Below are positions 42,002 through 49,908 of a stretch of DNA of 64,000 nucleotides, piece by piece (position 1 is the first letter of the stretch; each line of letters begins with the position of its first letter). Source of the DNA: Kitasatospora setae KM-6054 (GTDB lineage Bacteria; Actinomycetota; Actinomycetes; Streptomycetales; Streptomycetaceae). Location of the stretch: positions 6,227,001 to 6,291,000 of the forward strand of contig NC_016109.1 of NCBI RefSeq assembly GCF_000269985.1, given 5' to 3'. A program made the position numbers and the translations under genes. Under the pieces are notes generated by a model. It ran no database searches and had not been told where the DNA came from. It saw only the letters and a program-made list of their open reading frames with translations.

Positions 42002-42050
42002 GGGCGGACTTGTACAGCCAACTTTGCGGGCTGCCCAGCCAAGTCCGCCC
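42002..42050. promoter_or_regulatory. Operator region of the oxygenase fusion gene
   Basis: An 11-bp perfect inverted repeat GGGCGGACTTG / CAAGTCCGCCC (42002-42012, 42040-42050) encloses CAGCCAACTT (42015-42024). CAGCCAAGTC (42036-42045) lies 21 bases further, overlapping the right arm. CAGCCAACTT also occurs in the phnS operator. The region lies 17-65 bases upstream of the start codon. Confidence 0.65.
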
Positions 42051-42069
42051 GGACGACCACCGCTCGCCC

Positions 42070-42091
42070 GGCCGGTGAACGGGGGGCCACC
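42070..42091 (-). promoter_or_regulatory. Degenerate PHO-like box before the oxygenase fusion gene
   Basis: On the minus strand GGTGGCCCCCC is followed by GTTCACCGGCC. The second unit is a full PHO heptamer; the first is a poor match. Confidence 0.35.
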
Positions 42092-42136
42092 GGCAGCCGA
42101 ACCCTCGTGCGGACCGGGGCGGCGGCCGCCAGGGGA

Positions 42137-42958
42137 TCACCAGGGGATCGGCCCGGCGTCCTCGAAGAACCCGCCGCTCGGGCCGCCGTCCGGCAGGGTG
42201 GCGAGCCGGACCGCGGCGGCCGCGCCCTGCTCGGGGGTGCGGGAGCCGTGGAAGCCGGTGAAGTCGGTCGCCACCAGGCCCGGGCAGGCCGCGTTCACCA
42301 GCACGCCGCTGCCCGCCAGTTGCCGCGCGTACTGCACGGTGACCGCGTTCAGGAAGGTCTTCGACGGCGCGTACGCCGCCATCACCGGCCCGATCCCGCT
42401 CCCCGGGGCGGCCTGCCGGGTCAGCGAGGCCACCCCGCTGGACAGGTTCACGACCCGGGGCGAGCCGGAGCGGCGCAGCAGCGGCAGCACCGCGTTGGTC
42501 ACCCGGATCACGCCCAGCACGTTGGTCTCCAGCACCGCCCGCAGCACGTCCAGGTCGAGGCCGGTCGGGTCCTGGAACCAGCCCGGGCCCATCTCCCCCG
42601 GCACGCCCGCGTTGTTGACCAGCACGTCCAGCCGTCCGGCCACCCGCCCGAGCAGCTCGGCGGCCGCCGTGACGCTCTCCTGGTCGGTCACGTCCAGCGG
42701 CACGCCGAACGCGTCCACCCCGGCGGCGCGCAGCCGGGCGACGGCCGCCGCCCGCCGGTCCGCGTCCCGGGCCCCCACGCCCACCCGGTGCCCCAGCGCG
42801 CCGAGGCCGGCCGCGATCGCGTACCCGATGCCCTTGTTCGCGCCGGTCACCAGCGCGGTCCTCGTGCCGTCCGCCGTGCCGTCCGCCGTGCCGTCCGCCG
42901 TGCCGCCCGCCGTGCCGTCCGCCGTGCCGTTCTTCGTCCCGCTCTTCGTCTCGTCCAT
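42137..42958 (-). CDS. Short-chain dehydrogenase/reductase (SDR)
   Basis: 273 residues. Classical SDR: cofactor motif TGANKGIG, NNAG in VLVNNAGVPGE, catalytic Ser in VVNLSSGVAS and YAPSK as the YxxxK pair. The N-terminal 30 residues are an unusual Gly-Thr-Ala-Asp repeat (GTADGTADGTADGT) encoded by a 12-bp tandem repeat; a Met further in may be the functional start, but none is in frame before TRTALVTG. It is divergent from a LysR regulator with a palindromic operator between them. NADP use and substrate are not determinable. Confidence 0.9.
   Translation of the reverse strand: MDETKSGTKNGTADGTAGGTADGTADGTADGTRTALVTGANKGIGYAIAAGLGALGHRVGVGARDADRRAAAVARLRAAGVDAFGVPLDVTDQESVTAAAELLGRVAGRLDVLVNNAGVPGEMGPGWFQDPTGLDLDVLRAVLETNVLGVIRVTNAVLPLLRRSGSPRVVNLSSGVASLTRQAAPGSGIGPVMAAYAPSKTFLNAVTVQYARQLAGSGVLVNAACPGLVATDFTGFHGSRTPEQGAAAAVRLATLPDGGPSGGFFEDAGPIPW
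42864..42929. repeat. 12-bp tandem repeat in the SDR 5' end
   Basis: GTGCCGTCCGCC five times plus a half copy (one unit has T-to-C), in frame with the SDR gene. Its length keeps the frame, so copy number can vary without breaking the gene. Confidence 0.9.
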
Positions 42959-43013
42959 GCCGCCGATGCTCGTCCCCGGCCGGGCCGGGCGTCCAAGACC
43001 GGACCGGTACCCT

Positions 43014-43034
43014 GTGATACCCGCCAGGTATCAC
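43014..43034. promoter_or_regulatory. LysR-type operator GTGATACC-n5-GGTATCAC
   Basis: Perfect 8-bp inverted repeat with a 5-base spacer (ATAC-n7-GTAT core, T-n11-A form), 20 bases before the lysR-type start and 55 bases before the SDR start. Confidence 0.85.
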
Positions 43035-43054
43035 CCCAGGGGGAGGGGACGGCC

Positions 43055-43942
43055 GTGGACGAGCTGGAGACCCGCGAGCTCAGGTACTTCGTCGCCGTCG
43101 CCGAGGAGCTGCACTTCGGCCGCGCCGCCGCCCGCCTCGGCATCGCCCAGCCGCCGCTGTCCCGCGCCGTCCAGCGGCTCGAACGGCGGCTCGGCGTCCC
43201 GCTGCTGGACCGCGACCGGCGCGGCGTCCGGCTGACCGGACCCGGCCGGGTGCTGCTGCGCGAGGGCCGCGCCGCGCTGGACGCCACCGCCGCCGCCGTC
43301 CGCCGCACCCGCCGCTCCGGCGGCGCGGACCGGCCGGCCGGCGCCCCCGAACGCCTGGTCCTCGCGGTCAAGTCCGCCGCCTCCCACCCGCTGCTGCGCC
43401 GGCTGCTCGACGCCCACGCCGCCGAACCCGGCGCCGCCGAGGTCGAGGTGCTGGCGGGCGGCTTCGACGAGCAGGAGCGGATGCTGCGCGACGGCCGCGC
43501 CGACGCCGCCCTGCTCATCGTCCCGTTCCACTCGCTGGCCGGCTTCGACAGCGAGGAACTGCTCACCGAGGGACGGATGGCCGTCCTGCCCGCCGGCCAC
43601 CCGCTCGCCGCCCGCACCGCGCTCACCACCGCCGAGACCGCCGACGTCCCCGGCCTCCCGCTCGCCCGCTGGCCCCGGCACGGCGCCTACCCGCCCGGCC
43701 CCGGACCGGAGGTCCGCGACCACACCCAGCTGGCCCAACTCATCGCCCTCGGACGCACCATGGCCGTCGTCCCGGAGTCCGCCCGGGCCTGGCTGTGGCA
43801 CGAGCACGCCACCGTCCCGCTCACCGACGCGCCCCCCGTCACCACCCACCTCGCCTGGCCCCCGCACAGCCGCTCCCGCGCCCTGGCCGCGCTGGTCCGC
43901 ACCGCGACCCGGCTGGCCGCCGAACCCGGACCGGCCGGCTGA
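43055..43942 (+). CDS. LysR-family transcriptional regulator
   Basis: 295 residues. N-terminal winged helix (ELRYFVAVAEELHFGRAAARLGIAQPPLSRAVQRLE in parts: YFVAVAEELHFGRAA, QPPLSRAVQRLE) and C-terminal periplasmic-binding-like effector domain (about 95-290). GTG 43055 is preceded by a G-rich RBS. Divergent orientation and the palindrome between the genes suggest it controls the SDR gene and itself. Effector unknown. Confidence 0.92.
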   Translation: MDELETRELRYFVAVAEELHFGRAAARLGIAQPPLSRAVQRLERRLGVPLLDRDRRGVRLTGPGRVLLREGRAALDATAAAVRRTRRSGGADRPAGAPERLVLAVKSAASHPLLRRLLDAHAAEPGAAEVEVLAGGFDEQERMLRDGRADAALLIVPFHSLAGFDSEELLTEGRMAVLPAGHPLAARTALTTAETADVPGLPLARWPRHGAYPPGPGPEVRDHTQLAQLIALGRTMAVVPESARAWLWHEHATVPLTDAPPVTTHLAWPPHSRSRALAALVRTATRLAAEPGPAG

Positions 43943-43976
43943 GGCACCGACACCGCCCCGCGCTACCGTGCCCGGC

Positions 43977-44654
43977 ATGACGCTCGACCTCGCCCGCGAC
44001 CTGCCCGCCGCCCTCACCGACCGCGCCGCCGCCTGGCGGCTGATCACCGACCTCGCCGCCTTCTGGGGTGCCCCGCTGCGCCCCGGCGACGGCCACACCG
44101 ACGCCGAACTCGACGCCGCCGAGGCCCGGCTCGGCCTGCGGCTGCCCGCCGCCCTGCGCGAGGCCCACCGGCTGCTCGGCAACCGCCCCGACCTGACCGG
44201 CAACCACGACACCCTGCTGCCGCCCGCCGAGCTGTACGTCGACCGCGGCCACCTGGTCCACCGGGTCGAGAACCAGGGCTGCGCCTACTGGGGCGTCCCG
44301 CTCGCCGCCCTCGGCCAGGACGACCCGCCGACCGCCGCCTGGCCGGACGCCGCCGACCCGGAGACCACCCCGTGGACGGCCAGGTTCTCCACCGAGTGCC
44401 TGGCCGTCGTCCTCACCGAACTCCTGCTCGACCAGAACGCGTACACCGACGCCGGCGACGTCGACCCCGCCGACCTCACCGGCTGGACCGCGCTGCCCCC
44501 GCTGTACGAGCCCGGCGTCGACACCCGCTTCTACGCCCGCCCGAACGCCCTGCTGGTCGTCCACGACGGCGGCTGGCTGGCGATGCGGGCGGTCAGCGAG
44601 GAGGCGCTCGACGCGCTGTGCGAGGAACTGCCGGTGTCCTGGCTGGACCACTGA
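43977..44654 (+). CDS. SMI1/KNR4-like protein
   Basis: 225 residues with a SUKH/SMI1-KNR4 pattern: DAELDAAEARLGLRLPAALREAHRLLGNRPDLTG in parts (ELDAAEARLGLRLPAALRE, AHRLLGNR), then VENQGCAYWGVPLAAL and VLTELLLDQ. SUKH proteins often act as immunity or peptide-binding factors in bacterial toxin systems, but no toxin gene is adjacent. TACCGT at 43965 lies 6 bases before ATG 43977, consistent with a leaderless start. It converges on the class V aminotransferase gene; the two stops form a small inverted repeat CTGAC-GGATC-GTCAG. Confidence 0.72.
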   Translation: MTLDLARDLPAALTDRAAAWRLITDLAAFWGAPLRPGDGHTDAELDAAEARLGLRLPAALREAHRLLGNRPDLTGNHDTLLPPAELYVDRGHLVHRVENQGCAYWGVPLAALGQDDPPTAAWPDAADPETTPWTARFSTECLAVVLTELLLDQNAYTDAGDVDPADLTGWTALPPLYEPGVDTRFYARPNALLVVHDGGWLAMRAVSEEALDALCEELPVSWLDH

Positions 44655-44661
44655 CGGATCG

Positions 44662-45744
44662 TCAGATCGCGTTCTCCCAGGCTTCGGTGGCCGCCGCGAC
44701 CGCCGGGGCGGCCGGGGTGGCAGTGGCCTGGGCGAGGAGTTCCAGGGTGGCGATGACGGTCTCCGCGGTGGCGGCCGGGCCGTAGTGGTTGAGCCGGAGC
44801 ATGGTGGCGGCGAGCGGGCCGCCGCCGGGCTGGACCGGGAGGTGGGGGGCGTGGCGGCGGAGTTCGGCGGCGAGTTCGGCGGCGTCGACGCCCTCGGGGG
44901 TGCGCAGGGTGGTGGCGACCGGGGCGGCGTCCTCGGCGCGCAGCACGTACGGGGCGAGGGTGGGCAGGGCGAGGGCGCCGGCCCGGGTGGCGGCGGCCGC
45001 GGCGCGGTGGCGGGCGATCACCGCGTCGAGGGTCTCGGCGTCGATCGCGGCCAGGCACTCCTCCAGCGCGAGCATCTCCAACTGTGCCGGGGCGTGCGGC
45101 AGTTGGGTGCGGCCGGCGTCCGTCCAGCGCTCCTTCCAGTCGAGCAGGGAGAGGTAGGAGCGGCGCGGCGCGGCCGGGTTCGCGGCGATCCGCCGCCAGG
45201 CCCGCTCGCTCACCGACACCGCCGAGACGCCCGCCGGGCCGCCCATCGCCTTCTGGCCGCCGATCACGCACAGGTCGACGCCCCAGGCGTCGGTGAGCAG
45301 CGGCTCGGCGGCCACCGAGGCCACCGCGTCCAGCATCAGCAGCGCGCCGTGCTGCCGCACCACCTCGGCGATCTCCGCGATCGGGTTGGTGTTGCCGGTC
45401 GCCGCCTCGGCGTGCACCAGCGAGACGAAGTCGATCTCCGGGTGCTCGTTCAGCGCCGCCGCGACCCGCTCGGCGCCCACCGCCGTGTCGTACGGCACCG
45501 CCAGGTCGACCACCTTCGCGCCGGCGTCGCGCAGCCAGCCGCCGAAGGTCTGCCCGTACGGGCCGGTGACGACGTTCAGCGCGGTCGAACCCGGGTGCGC
45601 CGCGCCCTTGATCGCGGCCTCCAGCGGCAGCAGCGCCTCGCCCTGGGTGACGATCACGTCGTTGCGGGTGCGCAGCAGCGCCGCCACCCCGTCCTCGATC
45701 GCGGCGAACCGGGCGGCGGTCATCGGAGGAAGGTCGAGCAGCAT
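44662..45744 (-). CDS. Class V PLP aminotransferase (serine-pyruvate/alanine-glyoxylate type)
   Basis: 360 residues, fold type I. PLP-binding features: NVVTGPYGQTFGGWLRDAG, FVSLVHAEAATGNTNPI, LMLDAVASVAAEPL with the cofactor Asp, and VIGGQKAMGGPAG with the Schiff-base lysine. The closest functional class is alanine-glyoxylate/serine-pyruvate aminotransferase; 2-AEP transaminase (PhnW) belongs to the same broad class but the active-site pattern does not clearly match. ATG 45744 was chosen; a second Met eight codons in is possible. It is divergent from an amidohydrolase gene. Confidence 0.83.
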   Translation of the reverse strand: MLLDLPPMTAARFAAIEDGVAALLRTRNDVIVTQGEALLPLEAAIKGAAHPGSTALNVVTGPYGQTFGGWLRDAGAKVVDLAVPYDTAVGAERVAAALNEHPEIDFVSLVHAEAATGNTNPIAEIAEVVRQHGALLMLDAVASVAAEPLLTDAWGVDLCVIGGQKAMGGPAGVSAVSVSERAWRRIAANPAAPRRSYLSLLDWKERWTDAGRTQLPHAPAQLEMLALEECLAAIDAETLDAVIARHRAAAAATRAGALALPTLAPYVLRAEDAAPVATTLRTPEGVDAAELAAELRRHAPHLPVQPGGGPLAATMLRLNHYGPAATAETVIATLELLAQATATPAAPAVAAATEAWENAI

Positions 45745-45861
45745 GCGCGGAAAGCCTTTCGGGACGGCGGGCCGGCGGGCCGGCGGGCGGAGGGTCGCCG
45801 TCGAACAGTCTGCCGCAGATCGTCCGGCGGGCCGCGCGCGACGCCGAGTACAGTGCCTGCC

Positions 45862-46947
45862 ATGACAGACCGCGCGGTGCTGCACATCAAGGGGCGGGTA
45901 CTGGTCGGGCCCGACGACGTCCGGGACGAACTCTGGTCCGTGGACGGCCGGGTGACCTTCGAACGGCCCGCCGCCGAACCGTCCGCGACCCTCACCGGCT
46001 GGGCGCTGCCCGGCCTGGTCGACGCGCACTGCCACGTCGGCCTGGACACGCACGGCGCCGTCGACCGCGCCACCAGCGAGCAGCAGGCCCGCGCCGACCG
46101 GGACGCCGGCACCCTGCTGATCCGCGACGCCGGCTCCGCCGCCGACACCCGCTGGATCGACGACCGCGACGACCTCCCGAAGATCATCCGGGCCGGACGG
46201 CACATCGCCCGCACCCGCCGCTACATCCGCAACTACGCCCACGAGATCGAACCCGGCGACCTCGCCGCGTACGTCGCCGCCGAGGCCCGGCGCGGCGACG
46301 GCTGGGTCAAGCTCGTCGGCGACTGGATCGACCGCGACGCCGGCGACCTCACCGCCTGCTGGCCCGGCGACGCCCTCACCGAGGCCGTCGCCGCCGCCCA
46401 CGCCGAAGGCGCCCGGGTCACCGCGCACTGCTTCGCCACCGAGTCGCTGCCCGACCTGCTGGCCGCCGGCATCGACTGCGTCGAACACGCCACCGGCCTC
46501 ACCGAGGAGCTCATCCCGGCGTTCGCCGAACGCGGCGTCGCGATCGTCCCGACCCTGGTCAACATCGCCAGCTTCCCCCGCCTCGCCGCCGGCGGCGAGG
46601 CCAAGTTCCCCGCCTGGGCCGCCCACATGCGCCGCCTGCACGCCCGCCGCTACGACACCGTCGGCGCCGCCCACGACGCCGGCATCCCGATCTACGTCGG
46701 CACCGACGCCGGCGGCTCGATCGCCCACGGCCTGGTCGCCGAGGAGGCGATCGAGCTCACCAAGGCCGGACTCACCCCGCTCGAAGCCCTCGCCGCCGCC
46801 ACCTGGTCCGCCCGCGCCTGGCTCGGCCGCCCCGGCCTCACCGAGGGCGCCCCCGCCGACCTCGTCCTCTACCGGACCGACCCGCGCACCGACCTGCGGG
46901 TGCTCGCCGCACCCGCGCACGTCGTCCTCGCCGGCCGGGTGGTGTGA
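45862..46947 (+). CDS. Amidohydrolase-family metal-dependent hydrolase
   Basis: 361 residues. A beta-sandwich N-terminus leads to PGLVDAHCHVGL (H-x-H metal pair), then VKLVGDWIDRDAG, ARVTAHCF (His), GIDCVEHATGL (His) and YVGTDAGGSIAHG (Asp), the full metal set of the imidazolonepropionase/prolidase-like branch. The substrate is unknown. TACAGT at 45849 lies close before ATG 45862. The next gene follows after 6 bases and is probably cotranscribed. Confidence 0.87.
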   Translation: MTDRAVLHIKGRVLVGPDDVRDELWSVDGRVTFERPAAEPSATLTGWALPGLVDAHCHVGLDTHGAVDRATSEQQARADRDAGTLLIRDAGSAADTRWIDDRDDLPKIIRAGRHIARTRRYIRNYAHEIEPGDLAAYVAAEARRGDGWVKLVGDWIDRDAGDLTACWPGDALTEAVAAAHAEGARVTAHCFATESLPDLLAAGIDCVEHATGLTEELIPAFAERGVAIVPTLVNIASFPRLAAGGEAKFPAWAAHMRRLHARRYDTVGAAHDAGIPIYVGTDAGGSIAHGLVAEEAIELTKAGLTPLEALAAATWSARAWLGRPGLTEGAPADLVLYRTDPRTDLRVLAAPAHVVLAGRVV

Positions 46948-46953
46948 GCGGCC

Positions 46954-47523
46954 GTGGCCATCATGCGCAAGCCCGAACGCGACGCCTTCTGGGCCTCCCT
47001 GCCCGAGGGCATCCGCCGCCAGATCGACGGCTACGTGCTCCAGGACAGCCTGTTCGGGGCGGTGAACGTCCTGACCGCGGTCGGCCGGGTCCGCTTCGGC
47101 GTCGGCCTCGGCGCCGCCCAGCTCATCGCCGGCGACCGCTACGCCGTGCTCGCCGACCGGATCGCCCGCGATCCCGAGAGCCCCATCGACCCCGACTCGC
47201 TGTACTGGCGCGCGGCCGGCCTCGGCGTGGACGTCCTCGCGGTCGAGGCGGTCTGGGACGGCGACACCGTCCGCGACTGGTTCGTCCGCCTGCTCGCCGT
47301 CAGCGGCACCGCGGACGGCGGCACCAAGGACCACGACCTCGCCCTGATCGACCACCCCGCCGCCCGCTTCCAGCACGGCCCCGGAGCCGCCCCCGCCACC
47401 AGCGCCGACCTGGCGGGCCGCGACCTCGCCGCCGCCCTCGGCGTCCCGTTCCACTTCGCGAGCCCCGACCAGCCCGACGACGAGGCCCCGCGCTGGCAGC
47501 GCCCACCGGCGCACGGCCGGTGA
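46954..47523 (+). CDS. Hypothetical protein downstream of amidohydrolase
   Basis: 189 residues; GTG 46954 (or ATG 46963). Not recognised. It appears soluble, with a helical N-terminal half (DAFWASLPEGIRRQIDGYVLQDSLFGAVNVL) given here only in part as FWASLPEGIRRQIDGYVL, and a C-terminal half rich in Ala/Pro. Expressed with the amidohydrolase by position. A 17-bp tandem duplication spans its stop codon (47514-47530 and 47531-47547). The gap 47524-47690 to the next gene shows nothing further. Confidence 0.6.
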   Translation: MAIMRKPERDAFWASLPEGIRRQIDGYVLQDSLFGAVNVLTAVGRVRFGVGLGAAQLIAGDRYAVLADRIARDPESPIDPDSLYWRAAGLGVDVLAVEAVWDGDTVRDWFVRLLAVSGTADGGTKDHDLALIDHPAARFQHGPGAAPATSADLAGRDLAAALGVPFHFASPDQPDDEAPRWQRPPAHGR

Positions 47524-47547
47524 CGGACGGCGGCCGGTGACGGACGG
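47514..47547. repeat. 17-bp tandem duplication spanning a stop codon
   Basis: CGGCCGGTGACGGACGG occurs twice head to tail; the TGA of the first copy is the stop of the gene at 46954. Confidence 0.9.
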
Positions 47548-47690
47548 GGAGGCGCTCGCCCGCCGGGAGGCGCACGGGGGGCGAGGAGGAGCCGCGCGGG
47601 GGCTGGGCGGTGGCTGAGCGGGCAGGGGGGCCGGAGGCGGGGCGGAGGCTGGCGAACTGCGGTTGTCAGTGCGGCCGATAGGCTTCCGTC

Positions 47691-48368
47691 ATGGCTGCAC
47701 GACCCTTGCACGAAATTGTGGAACCCGGCTGGGCCGACGCCCTCGCGCCGGTCGCCGGACAGGTCGCCGCGATGGGCGACTTCCTGCGCGCCGAACTCGC
47801 GGCGGGCCGCACCTACCTGCCGCCCGGCCCGCAGGTGCTGCGGGCGTTCCAGCAGCCGTTCGCGGACGTCCGGGTGCTGATCGTCGGCCAGGACCCGTAC
47901 CCGACGCCCGGGCACGCCGTCGGCCTGAGCTTCTCCGTCGCGCCGGAGGTCCGCCCGGTGCCGCCCAGCCTGGTCAACATCTACCAGGAGTACAGCCAGG
48001 ACCTCGGCCTCCCGACGCCCGCCAACGGCGACCTCACCCCGTGGGCGGAGCAGGGCGTCCTGCTGCTCAACCGCGCGCTCACCACCCAGACCCGCAAGAC
48101 CAACGGCCACCGCGGCAAGGGCTGGGAGGCCGTCACCGAGCAGGCGATCAAGGCACTGGCCGCCCGCGGCGGCCCGCTGGTCGCCATCCTCTGGGGGCGC
48201 GACGCCCGCGAGCTGCGCCCCTGGCTCGGCCAGGTCCCCAGCATCGAGTCCCCGCACCCCAGCCCCTACTCGGCGAGCGGCGGCTTCTTCGGCTCCCGAC
48301 CCTTCAGCCGGGCCAACGACCTGCTGGTCCGGCAGGGCGGCCGGCCGGTCGACTGGCGCCTGCCGTAG
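47691..48368 (+). CDS. ung: Uracil-DNA glycosylase (family 1)
   Basis: 225 residues. Removes uracil from DNA to start base excision repair. The water-activating motif GQDPYP is at 66-71 (D68), [11 protein letters not shown] follows, and the minor-groove loop HPSPYS starts at H189. Length and order match UDG family 1. It is monocistronic: a strong hairpin lies 12 bases after the stop. Confidence 0.96.
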   Translation: MAARPLHEIVEPGWADALAPVAGQVAAMGDFLRAELAAGRTYLPPGPQVLRAFQQPFADVRVLIVGQDPYPTPGHAVGLSFSVAPEVRPVPPSLVNIYQEYSQDLGLPTPANGDLTPWAEQGVLLLNRALTTQTRKTNGHRGKGWEAVTEQAIKALAARGGPLVAILWGRDARELRPWLGQVPSIESPHPSPYSASGGFFGSRPFSRANDLLVRQGGRPVDWRLP

Positions 48369-48380
48369 CGGACCGCCATG

Positions 48381-48428
48381 ACGGGGCGGGGGCCGGGAGC
48401 GGAGGAGTGCTCCCGGCCCCCGCCCCGT
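48381..48428 (+). terminator. 20-bp stem terminator after ung
   Basis: Perfect inverted repeat of 20 bases per arm (48381-48400 and 48409-48428) with an 8-base loop GGAGGAGT. One of the strongest hairpins in the window. Confidence 0.92.
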
Positions 48429-48501
48429 GCGCTGTGTAGCGGCGGGCCGCCCGTTTCGTCCCGGTGATGGCCGGATTGTGGGCGGAAACGGTCAGTCCGG
48501 A

Positions 48502-48560
48502 GCGTCAACCTCACCCGAAGGAGTGAAATGACGCTCTGTGTTGCTGGAGTGACGCACTGT
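48502..48560 (+). promoter_or_regulatory. TGACGC repeats upstream of the LAxTG protein gene
   Basis: TGACGCTCTGT (48529) and TGACGCACTGT (48550) are direct repeats 21 bases apart, with an inverted GCGTCA at 48502. They lie in the 266-base gap before the surface protein gene. AAGGAG with ATG 48528 could also start a 98-codon leader frame that overlaps the surface protein gene; its basic, Pro-rich translation looks non-coding, so I do not list it as a gene. Confidence 0.4.
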
Positions 48561-48694
48561 TCGAAGAGACTGGCGGCAGTCGAGAGCGCGAATCCCCCTC
48601 CCCGCGCCCCGTGCCCCGTGCGGTCCGCCGGGTGCCGGCGCCGGGTGAGGTCGTGGGTGCGCTCTGCCAATCACCACGCGTGGGGGTTCCTGTC

Positions 48695-49645
48695 ATGTCC
48701 GTTCTGCGTTCGGCCGCCGCCGCGGCCCTCGCCGCCTCCGCCCTCGCGGTCGCGCTGCCGCTGCCCGCGTACGCCGCCGACGCCGCCGGCACGCCCGCGA
48801 AACCGGGTCGGGCGAGCGCGGTGACGGCCGAACTCATGCTGGACGTCACCCTGTTGAACACGGTGAACGTGCCGGTCGGGGTGGCGCTGAACAAGGTCGA
48901 GTCGCCCGCCCAGCGGGACGGCGCGATGCTCACCGCCAAGGTCGACGGGGTGGACGGCGGCCGGCCGGTGACGCTGGTGAAGGCGGCGGTCGGCACGTCG
49001 GTCACCAAGGCGGACGACAAGCTGGCCACCGCGTCCGTCAAGCTGGTCGACGCGGACGTGCACGTGCCGGGCCTGCCGCTGACCACGCTGCTCGGCCTCC
49101 AGGCGATGAGCGCCGAGGCGAACTGCCCGGTGGACGGGCCGCCGACCGCGGACGTCGTCGCGCCCGCCAAGCTGACCGTGCTGGGCAAGTCGGTCACCGT
49201 CGGCCTCAACTCGCCGACGCACGTGGATGTCCCGGCGATCGGCACGGTCGACGTCGAGTTCTCGAAGAAGACCGTGACCTCCAGCACCGCCGCCGCCTCC
49301 GCGCTGGAGGTGAAGATCGCGCTGAACCCGCTGAACCTGAACGTGGCCAAGGTCAACGGCACCGTGCGGATCGCCGCGGTCTCCTGCGAGAAGCCGGTGG
49401 CGGCCGTCGTCCCGGCGGCGGCGGTCTCCTCGCCCGCGGCCGCCGGGTCGTCCGCGCCCGCCGCCTCGGCCCCGGCCGCCGCGCAGAACCGGGCGGCGCC
49501 GAAGGCGGAGGGCGAGGAACTGGCGTACACCGGCTCCTCCGGGACGACCGTGCTGGCCGCGGGCGGCGGGACGCTGCTGCTGGCCGGCGGCGCGGCGGTG
49601 TGGATGACGCGGCGGCGGCGGGCGGCGCACGCGCGGCACCGCTGA
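48695..49645 (+). CDS. SCO1860-like sortase-anchored surface protein (LAxTG)
   Basis: 316 residues. Sec signal peptide (AAAAALAASALAVALPLPAYA), then a secreted beta-rich domain with two cysteines, an Ala/Pro linker, and a C-terminal sorting signal: LAYTG, hydrophobic helix (VLAAGGGTLLLAGGAAVW) and RRRR. This is the class E sortase substrate form of Streptomyces. The mature domain (ASAVTAELMLDVTLLNTVNVPVGVALN in parts, DGVDGGRPVTL, VHVPGLPL) fits the SCO1860 family, function unknown. ATG 48695 was chosen for its signal peptide. Confidence 0.82.
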   Translation: MSVLRSAAAAALAASALAVALPLPAYAADAAGTPAKPGRASAVTAELMLDVTLLNTVNVPVGVALNKVESPAQRDGAMLTAKVDGVDGGRPVTLVKAAVGTSVTKADDKLATASVKLVDADVHVPGLPLTTLLGLQAMSAEANCPVDGPPTADVVAPAKLTVLGKSVTVGLNSPTHVDVPAIGTVDVEFSKKTVTSSTAAASALEVKIALNPLNLNVAKVNGTVRIAAVSCEKPVAAVVPAAAVSSPAAAGSSAPAASAPAAAQNRAAPKAEGEELAYTGSSGTTVLAAGGGTLLLAGGAAVWMTRRRRAAHARHR

Positions 49646-49814
49646 CGCGGCGCGGGCGGGGCGCGTCGGCGCGTGCGCGGGCGGGGCGGCGCGCGCCGGG
49701 CGGGGCGTGAGGTGCCTGCGGGGGAGCGCCCGTCCCGCCCCTTTCGTCCCGGTGGTGCGCCCGCATCGCGAGACGGGCACTTTCCGAGGGTGAGCGTGCC
49801 GCTGCGGACTGTTG

Positions 49815-49853
49815 GTTCACATGGGCGTTACATCGGAGGAACAACCGGGAAAC
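49815..49853 (+). promoter_or_regulatory. GlnR boxes upstream of glnII
   Basis: Four 5-base elements in a strict 11-base rhythm: TTCAC, GTTAC, GGAAC and GAAAC separated by 6 bases each (49816, 49827, 49838, 49849). This is the gTnAc-n6-GaAAc arrangement bound by GlnR, 56 bases before the glnII start. The rest of 49646-49908 shows no gene. Confidence 0.8.
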
Positions 49854-49908
49854 GGCGGCTTGCAACGCTACGCGGGCACCCACCACCCGAGCAGTGAGGA
49901 TCACCGCG

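Noticed and set aside
44662-45744. 2-aminoethylphosphonate transaminase (PhnW) call for the class V aminotransferase
   Set aside because: Tempting because of the phosphonate genes nearby, but the motifs are those of general serine-pyruvate/alanine-glyoxylate enzymes and it lies 2.7 kb beyond the phosphonate genes with no shared operator.
48528-48824. 98-codon frame with AAGGAG upstream of the LAxTG gene
   Set aside because: RBS is good but the translation is Arg/Pro/Cys-rich and out of phase with a well-supported gene it overlaps by 130 bases; kept only as a possible leader.
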